64,000 nucleotides of DNA from Clostridiales bacterium. GTDB taxonomy: Bacteria; Bacillota; Clostridia; Peptostreptococcales; Acidaminobacteraceae. The translations under genes and the position numbers were made by a program. Every line of letters starts with the position of its first letter. The stretch's first letter is position 1. The notes under the pieces were generated by a model. It was given only the letters and a program-made list of their open reading frames with translations, was not told the DNA's origin and searched no databases. Location of the stretch: NCBI GenBank assembly GCA_016342415.1, contig JAEIOD010000023.1:25363-89362 (forward strand), read 5' to 3'. This document shows, one piece after another, positions 27,303-36,778 of the stretch.

Positions 27303-28526
27303 ATGAAGATTGGTGCTTTTTCAGAAAAATACGGTGTCTCTCAAGATACCATTAGATATTATATTAAACAGAAGTTGTTATTGCCGCAAAAGGATGGACC
27401 TCAATATGATTTCACATCATCTTGCGAAGGTGATCTTGAAACCATCCTAGAACTTAAGAACTATCAGTTTTCAATACAGGAGATCAAAAAACTGCTCTTT
27501 TATATGAGAGTCAGCAAACTGGAACCTAAATTAAAGAGTTTGTTTATCCAAAGTGCACTCAGAAAAAAACAAAGTGAAATAATCACTGAAATTGAATCCT
27601 TACAGCATGTGGAAAAAGAATTAAATGCACATTTAGAAGAGATTCAAAGAGAACCGTTGACTCAACATACCATGGGTGTTCCATTGACCTTTATAGATAA
27701 AATGAGTTGTAAAAAGTGTCATGAAAGTTATGTTTTAAATGCTTCTTCTATTATAGATAACGATATTATGGAAGGTACACTGAACTGTTCTTGCGATTCA
27801 CTTGAGATTATTGACGGCATTATTGTAGGTGATGGCGGTAATTCTTCTGATACGATGGTTCTGGAGTTTTCTGATTATGTGGAAAAAACAGATACAGAAC
27901 ATTTTCAAATCATCTATTCAATCATGGATTGGGTAGAACATCAAATGGATTTCAAAACCTTAGAAGACAAACTCGTCATTGAACTGGGTTCTGGATTTGG
28001 GATCTTCATTAGATTGATTTACAACAAACTGCCTAAAACGACTACTGTTGTCTGTGTGGATTACAATATTGACTATCTAAGAAGTTTAAGAGAATTGTTG
28101 TCTTATCAGAACGAAAAAAAATCAATTGTGTTTATGTGTAGTGATTTTAAATCGATGCCTTTAAAGAACAAAAGTATTGAGTGTTTATTAGATATTGCAG
28201 GACGATCTAACTATTATTTGCATCAATACAATCGTGAAACAGAAGTAGAAGAAACCTTACTCACAGATTTAGAACATCAACTGAGCGATACATGTTTGTA
28301 CTGTGGTTTTCATTATGTGTTTAAAAGCATCAGTCCAACGCATTTTCTTAATAAAGAACATCACTACCTCTTCAAAGAGAAGCAACTTTTTAAAGAATTA
28401 CAAGAACTTTCAATGGAAATAACAGCCCATAAATTATCAACCAAACTGCCCGTTGGTGGACGGTATGAAAGTTTTTATTCAGAAAGAGATGATGTCAGAA
28501 CCGTTGGAATTATAGCAAAAAAATAA
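27303..28526 (+). CDS. MerR-type regulator fused to a zinc ribbon and SAM methyltransferase
   Basis: The ATG at 27303 follows GAGGTGAAGAA, giving 407 residues. Residues 1-75 are a MerR winged helix (MKIGAFSEKYGVSQDTIRYYIKQKLL split at the start). Residues 80-115 form a coiled coil. Residues 133-170 hold CKKC (Cys136/139) and CSC (Cys162/164), a four-cysteine knuckle like the Trm112-type element in front of some methyltransferases. Residues 220-405 are a class I methyltransferase with VIELGSGFG as SAM motif I and CVDYN as motif II. MerR proteins usually carry ligand-binding rather than catalytic C-termini, so this is an unusual fusion. It stands before an MFS exporter. The methyl acceptor and the inducer are unknown. 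Confidence 0.85.
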   Translation: MKIGAFSEKYGVSQDTIRYYIKQKLLLPQKDGPQYDFTSSCEGDLETILELKNYQFSIQEIKKLLFYMRVSKLEPKLKSLFIQSALRKKQSEIITEIESLQHVEKELNAHLEEIQREPLTQHTMGVPLTFIDKMSCKKCHESYVLNASSIIDNDIMEGTLNCSCDSLEIIDGIIVGDGGNSSDTMVLEFSDYVEKTDTEHFQIIYSIMDWVEHQMDFKTLEDKLVIELGSGFGIFIRLIYNKLPKTTTVVCVDYNIDYLRSLRELLSYQNEKKSIVFMCSDFKSMPLKNKSIECLLDIAGRSNYYLHQYNRETEVEETLLTDLEHQLSDTCLYCGFHYVFKSISPTHFLNKEHHYLFKEKQLFKELQELSMEITAHKLSTKLPVGGRYESFYSERDDVRTVGIIAKK

Positions 28527-28551
28527 ACATGGTCCGAGGACCATGTTTTTT
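28526..28551 (+). terminator. Terminator after the MerR-methyltransferase gene
   Basis: AACATGGTCC (28526-28535) pairs perfectly with 28538-28547, followed by a T-run. It begins at the stop codon. Confidence 0.92.
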
Positions 28552-28679
28552 GTGTGTTGAAATGACTACGTTTCAGAGAATGTAAAAAAATAACTCTTTG
28601 ACAGAGTCGTTTTAGGTTGAAATAAGCTATTGCTTTGGAGTATAGACTAAGTATTATCATGATATAAGGAGGTCTACTT

Positions 28680-29933
28680 ATGAAAAAACAATTTAAAAAT
28701 ATGATACTTTATACTTTAGGACATTCAGTTTCAGCTTTAGGATCCATTATCTATTCTTTTGCCATTGGACTTTATGTTTTAAACACAACAGGATCCGGAT
28801 TGAAGTTTGCCATCACCTTATTGGTTTCGTTTTTGCCGTCCATGTTGATGACGCCTTTTGCTGGGGTTTTCGCTGATCGATTTGATAAGAAGAAAATCGT
28901 CGTGTCTATGGATATGCTAAACGGGCTGTTATTTATAGCTTTCTTTGTTTTTATTTTTACATTTGAAATGTCCATTTTAAGTGTCTACATCACAGCGTTT
29001 CTAACCAATGTGATTACAGCATTCTTCTCTATTGCATTTGAAGCTGCAAAACCACAATTGGTTTATAAAGAACACTTACAGAAATTAAATGCCATCAGTC
29101 AATTGATACATGCAGGTACTGCTATAGTAGGACCCATATTAGGTGGATTCGTTTATGTTCTTATGGATATAAAGACGTTTATATTATTTAATGGTCTGTC
29201 GTTCTTATTATCAGCAGTCACAGAAATGTTTATTGACTTTAAATTTGCAGGTGATACAGAAGTATCCAAAGAACCACTTAAATTCAAACAAGTTTTGGGA
29301 TCTCTAAATGAAGGTTTTCATTATATCATCAATCAGAAGGTCATCATGTCGTCTTATGTCTTCTTTGTTGGGATAAATGTTTTAATGAGCCTGGCTGTAC
29401 AGGTACCGCTACCTTATATCCTCAATAACCATTTGAATATTGGAGCAAAAGCGTATGGTATTATTTTTAGTTTTTTACCGATTGGCATGATAGCGGGTGC
29501 ATTAATTGTGGGTTTGGTTACCAAAAACATCAACTCTAAAAAATTATTTATCATCATCAGTTTTGCAGCAGGCATATTAACCATTGTTATGGGACTACCG
29601 TATTTCATCCCTGGACTTACAGGTACTAAGGTCATGATTTATATCTTCTTTGCAGCCTTGTTGTTTGCTTTTGGAATGATGATTTCACTGATAGATGTAC
29701 CCTTTTCAACACTCATTCAAGTCGAGACGGATGAAAAGTTTTTAGGTCGGGTTTGGGGGATTTTGATTCCGATGATCAAAGTAATTAATCCACTTGGATA
29801 TATCTTGGCAGGCTTTTTACTAGAGTTTGTCAACCCATATTTGATTCCTTTGATTTCTGGTGCAATATTTACAATCCTATTACTAATAAAAACGGTTACG
29901 ACTCAAGAAGAAACACTTAAAAAAGCTGCTTAG
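28680..29933 (+). CDS. MFS exporter (macrolide-efflux/EntS-like)
   Basis: A 417-residue protein with 12 predicted membrane helices. The first cytoplasmic loop reads GVFADRFDKKK, the typical motif A (GxxxDRxxRK) of MFS drug exporters. The overall form resembles the MFS_3 group with MefA and enterobactin exporter EntS. It should pump a small molecule out in exchange for protons. AAGGAGG precedes the ATG. A terminator separates it from the MerR-methyltransferase fusion 154 bases upstream, but this regulator is the likeliest controller by position. Substrate unknown. Confidence 0.9.
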   Translation: MKKQFKNMILYTLGHSVSALGSIIYSFAIGLYVLNTTGSGLKFAITLLVSFLPSMLMTPFAGVFADRFDKKKIVVSMDMLNGLLFIAFFVFIFTFEMSILSVYITAFLTNVITAFFSIAFEAAKPQLVYKEHLQKLNAISQLIHAGTAIVGPILGGFVYVLMDIKTFILFNGLSFLLSAVTEMFIDFKFAGDTEVSKEPLKFKQVLGSLNEGFHYIINQKVIMSSYVFFVGINVLMSLAVQVPLPYILNNHLNIGAKAYGIIFSFLPIGMIAGALIVGLVTKNINSKKLFIIISFAAGILTIVMGLPYFIPGLTGTKVMIYIFFAALLFAFGMMISLIDVPFSTLIQVETDEKFLGRVWGILIPMIKVINPLGYILAGFLLEFVNPYLIPLISGAIFTILLLIKTVTTQEETLKKAA

Positions 29934-29983
29934 AAAGCCAAAACATTTAATCGGGTTTCATATTTTATCATGAATAAAAAAGA

Positions 29984-30016
29984 ATCAAAAAGACGTTTGG
30001 CGAACGTCTTTTTGAT
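29984..30016. terminator. Terminator after the MFS exporter
   Basis: A 14-base-pair stem (29984-29997 with 30003-30016) closed by TGGCG contains A-run and T-run flanks, so it can work on both strands. Confidence 0.88.
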
Positions 30017-30055
30017 ATATAATTTTTAAATAAAATAAAATAACCTAAAATAGTA

Positions 30056-30088
30056 TTTAAGGAAACTTTAAGGAAGTATACTTATAAT
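30056..30088 (+). promoter_or_regulatory. Promoter of two-component system 1 with direct-repeat operator
   Basis: TTTAAGGAAACTTTAAGGA (30056-30074) contains TTTAAGG twice at an 11-base step, the usual layout for OmpR/PhoB-type regulators. A TATAAT follows at 30083-30088 after 8 bases. The repeats cover the place of the -35 box, which is poor, as expected for an activated promoter. The same sequence with one change is found before RND pump 1. Confidence 0.75.
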
Positions 30089-30229
30089 AGAACTGTACAC
30101 TATATAAAGGCTTGATTTATTTATTTTGATACTTCACAAGACCGTGTAAATCTAAGGCAATCGGGTATATGCATTAATGGATATGTTGGTATCATTAGTC
30201 CTTTAGATGCTGATTGAAAGGGGACATCC

Positions 30230-30910
30230 ATGAATATTTTAGTAGTAGAAGATAATATTAATTTAGCAAACTCAATTAAAGATTTACTTGTTGAGAATAA
30301 GTATTCTGTTGAGACGGTATATGATGGAGAGGATGGGTTATACTATGCAAAACAGGATATCTATGATCTTATTATTATGGATGTTATGCTACCGGTTCAT
30401 AATGGTTATCAGGTTGTGAAACAACTTAGAACAGAGGGGATTACAACACCAATTATTATGCTAACAGCTAAATCCGAAATTGATGATAAAATAACTGGAT
30501 TGGACTCAGGTGCTGATGACTATATGACAAAACCTTTTTCTTCTAAAGAACTATTGGCTAGAATCAGGGCGTTATCCAGAAGAAAATCCGAAATAATTAA
30601 TGACGTAATCACATTAAATGATATAACCCTTGATTTATCAACTAGTGAACTGACGTGTAAAGATAAAAAAACGACTCTAAGTCATACAGAGTATCAACTT
30701 CTTTTACTTTTGATTAACAATAAAAACAGTACCTTGTCAAAGGAACAACTGATTGCTAAAATATGGGGATATGATTCAAGTGCTGTAGAAAATAATGTGG
30801 AAGTTTATGTTTCGTTTTTAAGAAAAAAACTCAAATTTTTAAAATCCAATGTTTCTATAAGAAACATTAGAAAATTAGGTTATAGAATTGAGGAAAATGA
30901 TGGTCAATAA
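30230..30910 (+). CDS. OmpR-family response regulator (system 1)
   Basis: A 226-residue regulator. The receiver domain covers residues 1-118 with acidic residues at 8-9, the phospho-acceptor Asp51 in IIMDVMLP, Thr in LTAKSE and Lys in TKPFSS. A winged-helix OmpR domain covers about 130-224 with KDKKTTLSHTEYQLL and a C-terminal RKLGYRI. It is expected to be phosphorylated by the kinase encoded next, whose start overlaps the end of this gene by 11 bases. A direct-repeat operator on its own promoter and the same operator before RND pump 1 point to self-control and control of export. AAAGGGG precedes the ATG. Confidence 0.94.
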   Translation: MNILVVEDNINLANSIKDLLVENKYSVETVYDGEDGLYYAKQDIYDLIIMDVMLPVHNGYQVVKQLRTEGITTPIIMLTAKSEIDDKITGLDSGADDYMTKPFSSKELLARIRALSRRKSEIINDVITLNDITLDLSTSELTCKDKKTTLSHTEYQLLLLLINNKNSTLSKEQLIAKIWGYDSSAVENNVEVYVSFLRKKLKFLKSNVSIRNIRKLGYRIEENDGQ

Positions 30911-32093
30911 ACTAAAAAAGAATTTTATCTTAACCAATATGATGGTTATGCTGATCAGTTTAACAACCATATTTTTGTATATTTATCTATCGTCAGCACA
31001 CTCGATGAAAGAAGAAAGTTTTAAGACGCTTGAGATTTCAAAAGTAAGAATTTCAGTCAGTAGAGGTATTGGCTCCAATAAAGGATTTTCTATTTTAAAA
31101 GTAGAAGTTGATGAAAACAACAATATAATTGGGACTGCAGGAGATGTTTTTCTAGAAGACAATGCAATCACAGAATTAATTGAGAGTGTTGAAGATGAAA
31201 AAGGGACACTGTTAGAGTATCATGTAAGGTATTTGGTAGATGAAGTCAATGAACATAAGGAGTATTATCTTATTGATATTTCTTTTGAAAGAGAAGTCTT
31301 ACTATCACTTATGTTCAGACTGATTGGTATTGAAGTGATAGCATTGATAGTCTTTTTCTTTATCAGTATCCAGTTGTCAAAGATGATCATAAAACCTGCT
31401 GAAATCGCTTGGGACAATCAGAAACAGTTTATCGGAAATGCATCACATGAACTAAAAACACCTTTGACTATCATTTTGGCAAACTCGGAACTTTTAGAAG
31501 AGAGTGATTTAGGAAGTAAAAGTAATTATACTAGAGTCGGTTACGTCAAACAAGAAGCCAATAGAATGAAAAGTCTGGTCGAGGAGTTGCTCTTTTTAGC
31601 AAAGTTTGATGAGTTTGCTGATGAGTTGATAATGGAACAACATAATATAAGTGATATTATTATGGAAAGCATTTTGATGTTTGATCCGATCGCTTATGAA
31701 CATAAGATCGGATTACAGTCAGAGATTGTAGATGATATATATATGGAATGTATACCGAATCAAATCAAGCAGCTGAGTGATATATTTGTTGATAATGCGG
31801 TTAAATATACACCTGCTGGTGAAAAAATCGTCGTTAAGCTGTATAAAGAAAAAAATCAGATAATTTATTCAATCAACAATTCAGGCACCTTTATGGATGA
31901 TAGTGAACTGGAACAGATTTTCAATAGATTTTATCAAAAGGATAAAGCACGTGGAAAACATAAGGACAGCTACGGATTGGGGTTGGCCATTGCACAGAAA
32001 ATATGCCAAGTTCATAATGGACTTATCACTGTAGATTCAACACCAGAAAAGGGCACGACATTTACAGTAAAGTTTACACATAAGATATTTTAA
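30900..32093 (+). CDS. Sensor histidine kinase (system 1)
   Basis: ATG 30900 is used because GAGGA ends five bases upstream; ATG 30897 and TTG 30888 are alternatives. The 397-residue protein has two membrane helices (about 12-33 and 138-162) with an extracytoplasmic sensor region of about 100 residues between. The dimerisation domain has His183 in GNASHELKTPL, and the ATPase domain has NAVKYTP, FNRFYQ and DSYGLGLAIAQ. No clear HAMP domain is seen. It overlaps its partner regulator and lies directly upstream of RND pump 1, so the signal may be an exported toxic compound or envelope stress. A terminator follows. Confidence 0.93.
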   Translation: MVNKLKKNFILTNMMVMLISLTTIFLYIYLSSAHSMKEESFKTLEISKVRISVSRGIGSNKGFSILKVEVDENNNIIGTAGDVFLEDNAITELIESVEDEKGTLLEYHVRYLVDEVNEHKEYYLIDISFEREVLLSLMFRLIGIEVIALIVFFFISIQLSKMIIKPAEIAWDNQKQFIGNASHELKTPLTIILANSELLEESDLGSKSNYTRVGYVKQEANRMKSLVEELLFLAKFDEFADELIMEQHNISDIIMESILMFDPIAYEHKIGLQSEIVDDIYMECIPNQIKQLSDIFVDNAVKYTPAGEKIVVKLYKEKNQIIYSINNSGTFMDDSELEQIFNRFYQKDKARGKHKDSYGLGLAIAQKICQVHNGLITVDSTPEKGTTFTVKFTHKIF

Positions 32094-32111
32094 ATAACAA
32101 TATCGATTGAG

Positions 32112-32138
32112 ACGCCAACTTTTGAGTTGGCGTTTTTT
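32112..32138 (+). terminator. Terminator of two-component system 1
   Basis: ACGCCAACT (32112-32120) pairs perfectly with 32125-32133 around TTTG, with a run of six T. Confidence 0.92.
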
Positions 32139-32174
32139 ATATGGAGCTGATTTGAATTTTTAAAAGATTTTTTC

Positions 32175-32207
32175 TTTAAGTAAACTTTAAGGATTCAGGG
32201 TTATCAT
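32175..32207 (+). promoter_or_regulatory. Promoter of the RND pump 1 operon with the same direct-repeat operator
   Basis: TTTAAGTAAACTTTAAGGA (32175-32193) differs from the operator of system 1 at one of 19 bases. A TATCAT (32202-32207) follows after the same 8-base gap. The coincidence of sequence and spacing strongly suggests one regulator for both promoters, most simply the response regulator of system 1. Confidence 0.75.
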
Positions 32208-32232
32208 TTAGGTAAATTGAAAGGAGGTTAAA

Positions 32233-35200
32233 TTGAAAAAAGAATTCAATTTACTGGGGAAAATATCGTCATATTTTATTAAAAAATTTAGAATAGTATA
32301 CTTACTGATAATTATGATATTTGTTGTAGGTATAAGTGCCTATATGAATTTGCCAAGAGAAGAAAGACCAGAGGCTATTAAGCCAGTCATTAAAATCACA
32401 ACCAATTATGCTGGGGTAGCACCATCAGAGATGGAAACCTTGGTGACAGATATCATTGAAGGTGGCGTTGATGACATCGAAGGTGTTTCCGAGATAAAGT
32501 CTGTTACATCGAGTGGGAGCAGTTCGATTAGTATGATATTTGAAGAAAGCTGGGATATGGAAAAAGCTTCAGCGGATGTTACAGCTGCTGTTTTGGGAAT
32601 TGATCTTCCTGAAGGTGCTTCTGATCCTAAAGTATCTTCACTTAATTCAGTAGAAGCGCCCATCATGGATATCACAATTAGTGGTGATTATTCATTAGTA
32701 GAATTAAAAAATATGGCTGAGTCGCTACAAACCGAAATTGATGCCATAGAGGGTATATCCGAAACATCGTTATCAGGTGGCTTAGATCCTGTGGTAAATA
32801 TTTACCTGGATCAGCAGAAACTAGAGATGTATGATCTGTCGTTACAAGATATATCCCAACTCATTAAGAATGCTCAAAAAGAGAATCCTATTGGTTCAGA
32901 TCAAATTGATTCACTTGAGTATTCGATAAGGATGACTGGTAGTTTTACAGAAATAGATTCATTAGGCAATCTAATTGTATCTGAAATAGAAGGTTTTCCA
33001 TTATATTTAAAAGATGTTGCGACAGTCGTTGAAGAATTTAAAGAGCCTGATACCATATCAGAACGATATGATTCAGAGCTTCAAGAGGATAAAGAAATGA
33101 TACCGGCGGTATTTATCAGTGTCCACCGTGAGAGTGACTCAGATGTTATCGGTATCAGTGAACAAATACATGAGATTATGGATGGAGAGGGTTTTGATCT
33201 ATTTCCTGATGATGTCAATGTCGTTATATCCAATGAAGATGCTGTCAATGTAGAAGAAGCTTTAGATGATGTACTTTCAAATGCGCTGTCAGGATTGCTG
33301 TTGGTAATCGTTGTATTATTTATTTTTATTGGATTTAAAGAATCGGTCATTGTTGCATTTGTTATCCCATTGTCATTGTTTATATCGTTTGCGTTGATGA
33401 GTGTATTTGGCATCACCTTGAATACAATGAGCATGGTCGCACTAATCTTGGCACTTGGAATGTTGGTAGATAACGCCATTGTTATCATGGAAAATATCGA
33501 TCGAATTAGAGATGAAGGGCATGATATCATTTCTTCAGCGAAAATTGCCACCAATCAGGTCGCACCAGCGGTACTAGCAGCGACGTTAACAACGATTTCT
33601 GCGTTTATTCCATTATCATTTGCAGGTGGTACTTTAGGACAGATGATGTCGTGTATTCCAATTGTGGTTATATTTGCAATAATTGCTTCGTTTGTTATGT
33701 CGATTGTAATAACACCGGCACTATGTTCTAGATTTTTAAGCAAACATAAATCAAATAAAAAATTGCCCATGATATCAAGAATAGTATCAATTTTATTGGT
33801 TTGCATTTTAACTGCAGTAGCGTTTAATGGCAGTTATTTAGTATGGATCTCTGTACCATTATTTGCTCTTATCATGGTATATAAATTATTTTTCACAAAA
33901 TCAAAAAAAGATCCATCCATATCACACGGAAGATTTATTGATAAATATGGTGTGATGTTGAGTAAGATCATTAAAAGTAAACTGAATATTTTCGTATGGA
34001 TTGTCATCACAATTGTTATCTTTGCATCCAGTATATTCATGGTTACGTCAGGAGAAGTAAAGATTGAACTGATGCCTAAAAGAGACAGTACAGCATTGGT
34101 TGTATCCTCTGCACTTCCTGCAGGTTATTTAATTGAAGACGCTGTAGAAATTTCAAAAGAGATGGAAGCTGTCATATTGGACTATGATGAAATTTTAAGT
34201 GTGGTTTCAAAAATAAGTAAATCGAAAGTGACCTACTCACTGGAAATTGTTCCTATCGAAAAAAGAGACATGAGTAGTACCGAGTTGATTGATAGCATCA
34301 GAGAAGATTTAAGTGAAATAGTAGGAGCCAATATAAGTGTTGGACAAACCTTAAGAGGTTTCCAAGGTGCGGATTCACCCATTATGGTTGAAATCATTGG
34401 TGAAAACAGTGACGATGTAACACAGGTATCTAATGATTTGATCGAAATGCTCAAAAAAACGACTGGTACAACAGAAGTGTCATCCACACTAGTTGGAGGT
34501 CCGCCAGAGATTCAGTTATCAATCAATGAAGATGCAATATACCAATATGGTTTAACGGCGAGCGGTATTGCAACAACCATTAAAGAATATATTGGACCAA
34601 CACCTGTAACGTCACTGATAAGTGATGGAGAGGAAATAGATATCTCATTATTGTACGAAGGAAGTGCAATAGACAGTATCTCAGATTACAGTTCAATAAC
34701 GTTTACTGCAAGAGATGGTTCAGTTGTCTACTTCGATCAAGTTGTAGATATTGAAGAAACAAAAGGAATGTTGAGTATAACCCATCAGGATTCCAAGCGA
34801 ATTGAAACTGTAAGTAGTGAAATCATGGATGAATACACAGCTATAGAAGTTTTAGATGCTTTTAAAGTTCAAGTGGAGAACTACAATGTCCCAAGTGGCG
34901 TTACAGTTGACTTTGTTGGAGAAGATGAATATATTACAGAGACATTTACAAGTTTGTTCATTGGTATGGCGATTGCAATATTTCTAGTTTACACCATACT
35001 GGCGATTCAATTTAACTCATTAAGTCAACCGATTGTCGTTTTATTTACAATTCCTCTTGCAACCATTGGTTCTATATGGGGATTGGTCTTAACGGGCAAT
35101 AACTTTAGTACGTATGCCTTTTTCGGAGTCGTCTCCCTAGTGGGTATAGCGGTTAATGATGCAATTGTTCTGATAGATTATTTCAACTATCTAAGAAAAG

Positions 35201-35469
35201 AAGAAGGACTGTCATTAATGGAAGCCATTGTAGAAGGTGGAAAAACGAGATTTATTCCAGTATTCTCAACAACGATTACAACTATCGGTGGTGTGTTGCC
35301 TTTGGCACTGAAAAGTGATGAATACGCACAATTGGGTTATGCTTTAATCTTTGGATTATTAGTGGCTACAGTACTTACTTTAGTTGTTATTCCAATCTTA
35401 TATATGATATTTGAAAGAACAAAAACACGCATTAGAAAATATATCCCAATAATGTTAGAGGAAAGGTAG
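32233..35469 (+). CDS. RND-family efflux permease 1
   Basis: A 1078-residue AcrB/SwrC-type pump starting with TTG behind AAGGAGG. It has the RND plan: helix 1, a large extracytoplasmic loop, helices 2-6, a cytoplasmic turn, helix 7, a second large loop and helices 8-12. The central helix-4 motif reads LVDNAIVIMENIDR near residue 412, so the first acidic residue of the proton relay is kept and the second is Asn. The helix-10 motif is VNDAIVLIDY near 973, lacking the lysine of AcrB. This variant is frequent among RND pumps outside the AcrB group. The second periplasmic-type loop and the order with adaptor and TolC-like genes suggest a tripartite exporter. Substrate unknown. Confidence 0.93.
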   Translation: MKKEFNLLGKISSYFIKKFRIVYLLIIMIFVVGISAYMNLPREERPEAIKPVIKITTNYAGVAPSEMETLVTDIIEGGVDDIEGVSEIKSVTSSGSSSISMIFEESWDMEKASADVTAAVLGIDLPEGASDPKVSSLNSVEAPIMDITISGDYSLVELKNMAESLQTEIDAIEGISETSLSGGLDPVVNIYLDQQKLEMYDLSLQDISQLIKNAQKENPIGSDQIDSLEYSIRMTGSFTEIDSLGNLIVSEIEGFPLYLKDVATVVEEFKEPDTISERYDSELQEDKEMIPAVFISVHRESDSDVIGISEQIHEIMDGEGFDLFPDDVNVVISNEDAVNVEEALDDVLSNALSGLLLVIVVLFIFIGFKESVIVAFVIPLSLFISFALMSVFGITLNTMSMVALILALGMLVDNAIVIMENIDRIRDEGHDIISSAKIATNQVAPAVLAATLTTISAFIPLSFAGGTLGQMMSCIPIVVIFAIIASFVMSIVITPALCSRFLSKHKSNKKLPMISRIVSILLVCILTAVAFNGSYLVWISVPLFALIMVYKLFFTKSKKDPSISHGRFIDKYGVMLSKIIKSKLNIFVWIVITIVIFASSIFMVTSGEVKIELMPKRDSTALVVSSALPAGYLIEDAVEISKEMEAVILDYDEILSVVSKISKSKVTYSLEIVPIEKRDMSSTELIDSIREDLSEIVGANISVGQTLRGFQGADSPIMVEIIGENSDDVTQVSNDLIEMLKKTTGTTEVSSTLVGGPPEIQLSINEDAIYQYGLTASGIATTIKEYIGPTPVTSLISDGEEIDISLLYEGSAIDSISDYSSITFTARDGSVVYFDQVVDIEETKGMLSITHQDSKRIETVSSEIMDEYTAIEVLDAFKVQVENYNVPSGVTVDFVGEDEYITETFTSLFIGMAIAIFLVYTILAIQFNSLSQPIVVLFTIPLATIGSIWGLVLTGNNFSTYAFFGVVSLVGIAVNDAIVLIDYFNYLRKEEGLSLMEAIVEGGKTRFIPVFSTTITTIGGVLPLALKSDEYAQLGYALIFGLLVATVLTLVVIPILYMIFERTKTRIRKYIPIMLEER

Positions 35470-35480
35470 AGGTGATAAAA

Positions 35481-36767
35481 ATGAAGAAATGTATAGTGAT
35501 GATTCTAATAGCCTTATTGATTGCTGTATCCATAATCGGATGTTCAGAAAATAATACAGAAAATACATCTACTGAACAACGTGGATCAGCTAAAGGAGAT
35601 GTATCAGGTACAAAAGGAGATAGAGCGACCGGCACAGATGGTGAAAGACCGGCTGAACCTGCTGGAGATAGAGCAACAGATACTGAAGTAGACAAACCAA
35701 CTGATATTAAAGGGGATAGAGGATCTGAAGCATCAGGTGGTAAAGGAGACAGAACTGGTCAAACTGTTAATAGAGATACATCAAGTGCAGTACCTGTTGA
35801 GGTGACATCTTTAGAACTACAAAATATTTCAGATGAGTACAGAGTGTTAGGAAAAGTATATCCAAACAGTGAAATCACAATAGGTTCAAGTGCATCGGGC
35901 ATCGTTGATCAGATTTCAATAGGCGTTGGTGATTATGTGAAAGAAGGGCAGGTCATCTACAACATAAAAGATGATGAACTTACATTAAATACAAGTCAAC
36001 AATTAAATAATGCTTTGAATACAGTGAATTCAGCTAAAGTCAAATACGATATTGAACAAGCGAATTACGACAATGTAAGCACTCTTTTTGACAATGGGTA
36101 TGCTTCAGAATCAGAGTTAAATAAGGCGAAAAATGATTTAGCGAGTGCACAGTTAAACTATTACAATGCTCAGCAAGGTTATAACAGTCTGAAAGCATCA
36201 GTCAATTTTGATCTGAATGAAACGATTTTAACGTCTCCAATCGATGGAATTATTTCGAACATTTCAGTAAGTGAAGGTGAAAAGAGCAGCGCTGGTGATA
36301 TCACAATCATCAACCGAGATTACTTGATTATTGAAACGGTTGTTGCTGGTAAAGTAATCGATGATATCCATGTGGATGATGAAGTTAGGATCATTCATGA
36401 TGATGAATCACTTATTGGTTATATCGATGAAATAAGCCCGGTTGGTATCAATGGAACAGACTCTTATCCCGTAAAAGTTAGATTAGAAGACAATGAGTCA
36501 ATGAATATTGGTATCAATGTGGATGTATACTTTGCTGTTAATCAATCAGAAGATCAGTTTGTAGTCCCTAAAAAAGCTGTACTGACAGACACATACGGTG
36601 ATTATATCTATATCGCAATCGATGGAAGAGCTTCAAAATCATATGTTGAACAAGGATTTACCAATAATGGCTATGTACAAATAATTGGAGAATTAATTGT
36701 AGGGAATCAAGTGATTACCAGTGGACAAAATATGGTGACAGATGGTCAATTGATTGAAATCAAGTAA
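35481..36767 (+). CDS. RND efflux adaptor lipoprotein 1 (HlyD/MFP family)
   Basis: ATG 35481 follows GAGGTG with good spacing; a GTG at 35472 is less likely. The 428-residue protein has a lipobox SIIGC with Cys21. Residues about 22-100 are a low-complexity Gly/Asp/Arg/Glu/Pro linker with repeated GDR and related units. The adaptor core follows: lipoyl halves around a coiled-coil hairpin (about 150-230), a barrel domain and a membrane-proximal domain. It should join the permease to an outer channel. It begins 11 bases after the permease gene. The linker composition matches the ERPDK repeats of the small lipoprotein encoded next, which is unusual. Confidence 0.9.
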   Translation: MKKCIVMILIALLIAVSIIGCSENNTENTSTEQRGSAKGDVSGTKGDRATGTDGERPAEPAGDRATDTEVDKPTDIKGDRGSEASGGKGDRTGQTVNRDTSSAVPVEVTSLELQNISDEYRVLGKVYPNSEITIGSSASGIVDQISIGVGDYVKEGQVIYNIKDDELTLNTSQQLNNALNTVNSAKVKYDIEQANYDNVSTLFDNGYASESELNKAKNDLASAQLNYYNAQQGYNSLKASVNFDLNETILTSPIDGIISNISVSEGEKSSAGDITIINRDYLIIETVVAGKVIDDIHVDDEVRIIHDDESLIGYIDEISPVGINGTDSYPVKVRLEDNESMNIGINVDVYFAVNQSEDQFVVPKKAVLTDTYGDYIYIAIDGRASKSYVEQGFTNNGYVQIIGELIVGNQVITSGQNMVTDGQLIEIK

Positions 36768-36778
36768 GAGGTGAGCTA

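Noticed and set aside
28600..28680. MerR-type promoter with a 19-base spacer before the MFS gene
   Set aside because: No clear -35/-10 pair with a spacer-centred palindrome could be found.
33081..33554. Long minus-strand frames inside the RND, IPT and S-layer genes
   Set aside because: They are mirror frames of genes with strong membrane or beta-repeat codon patterns and lack ribosome sites.
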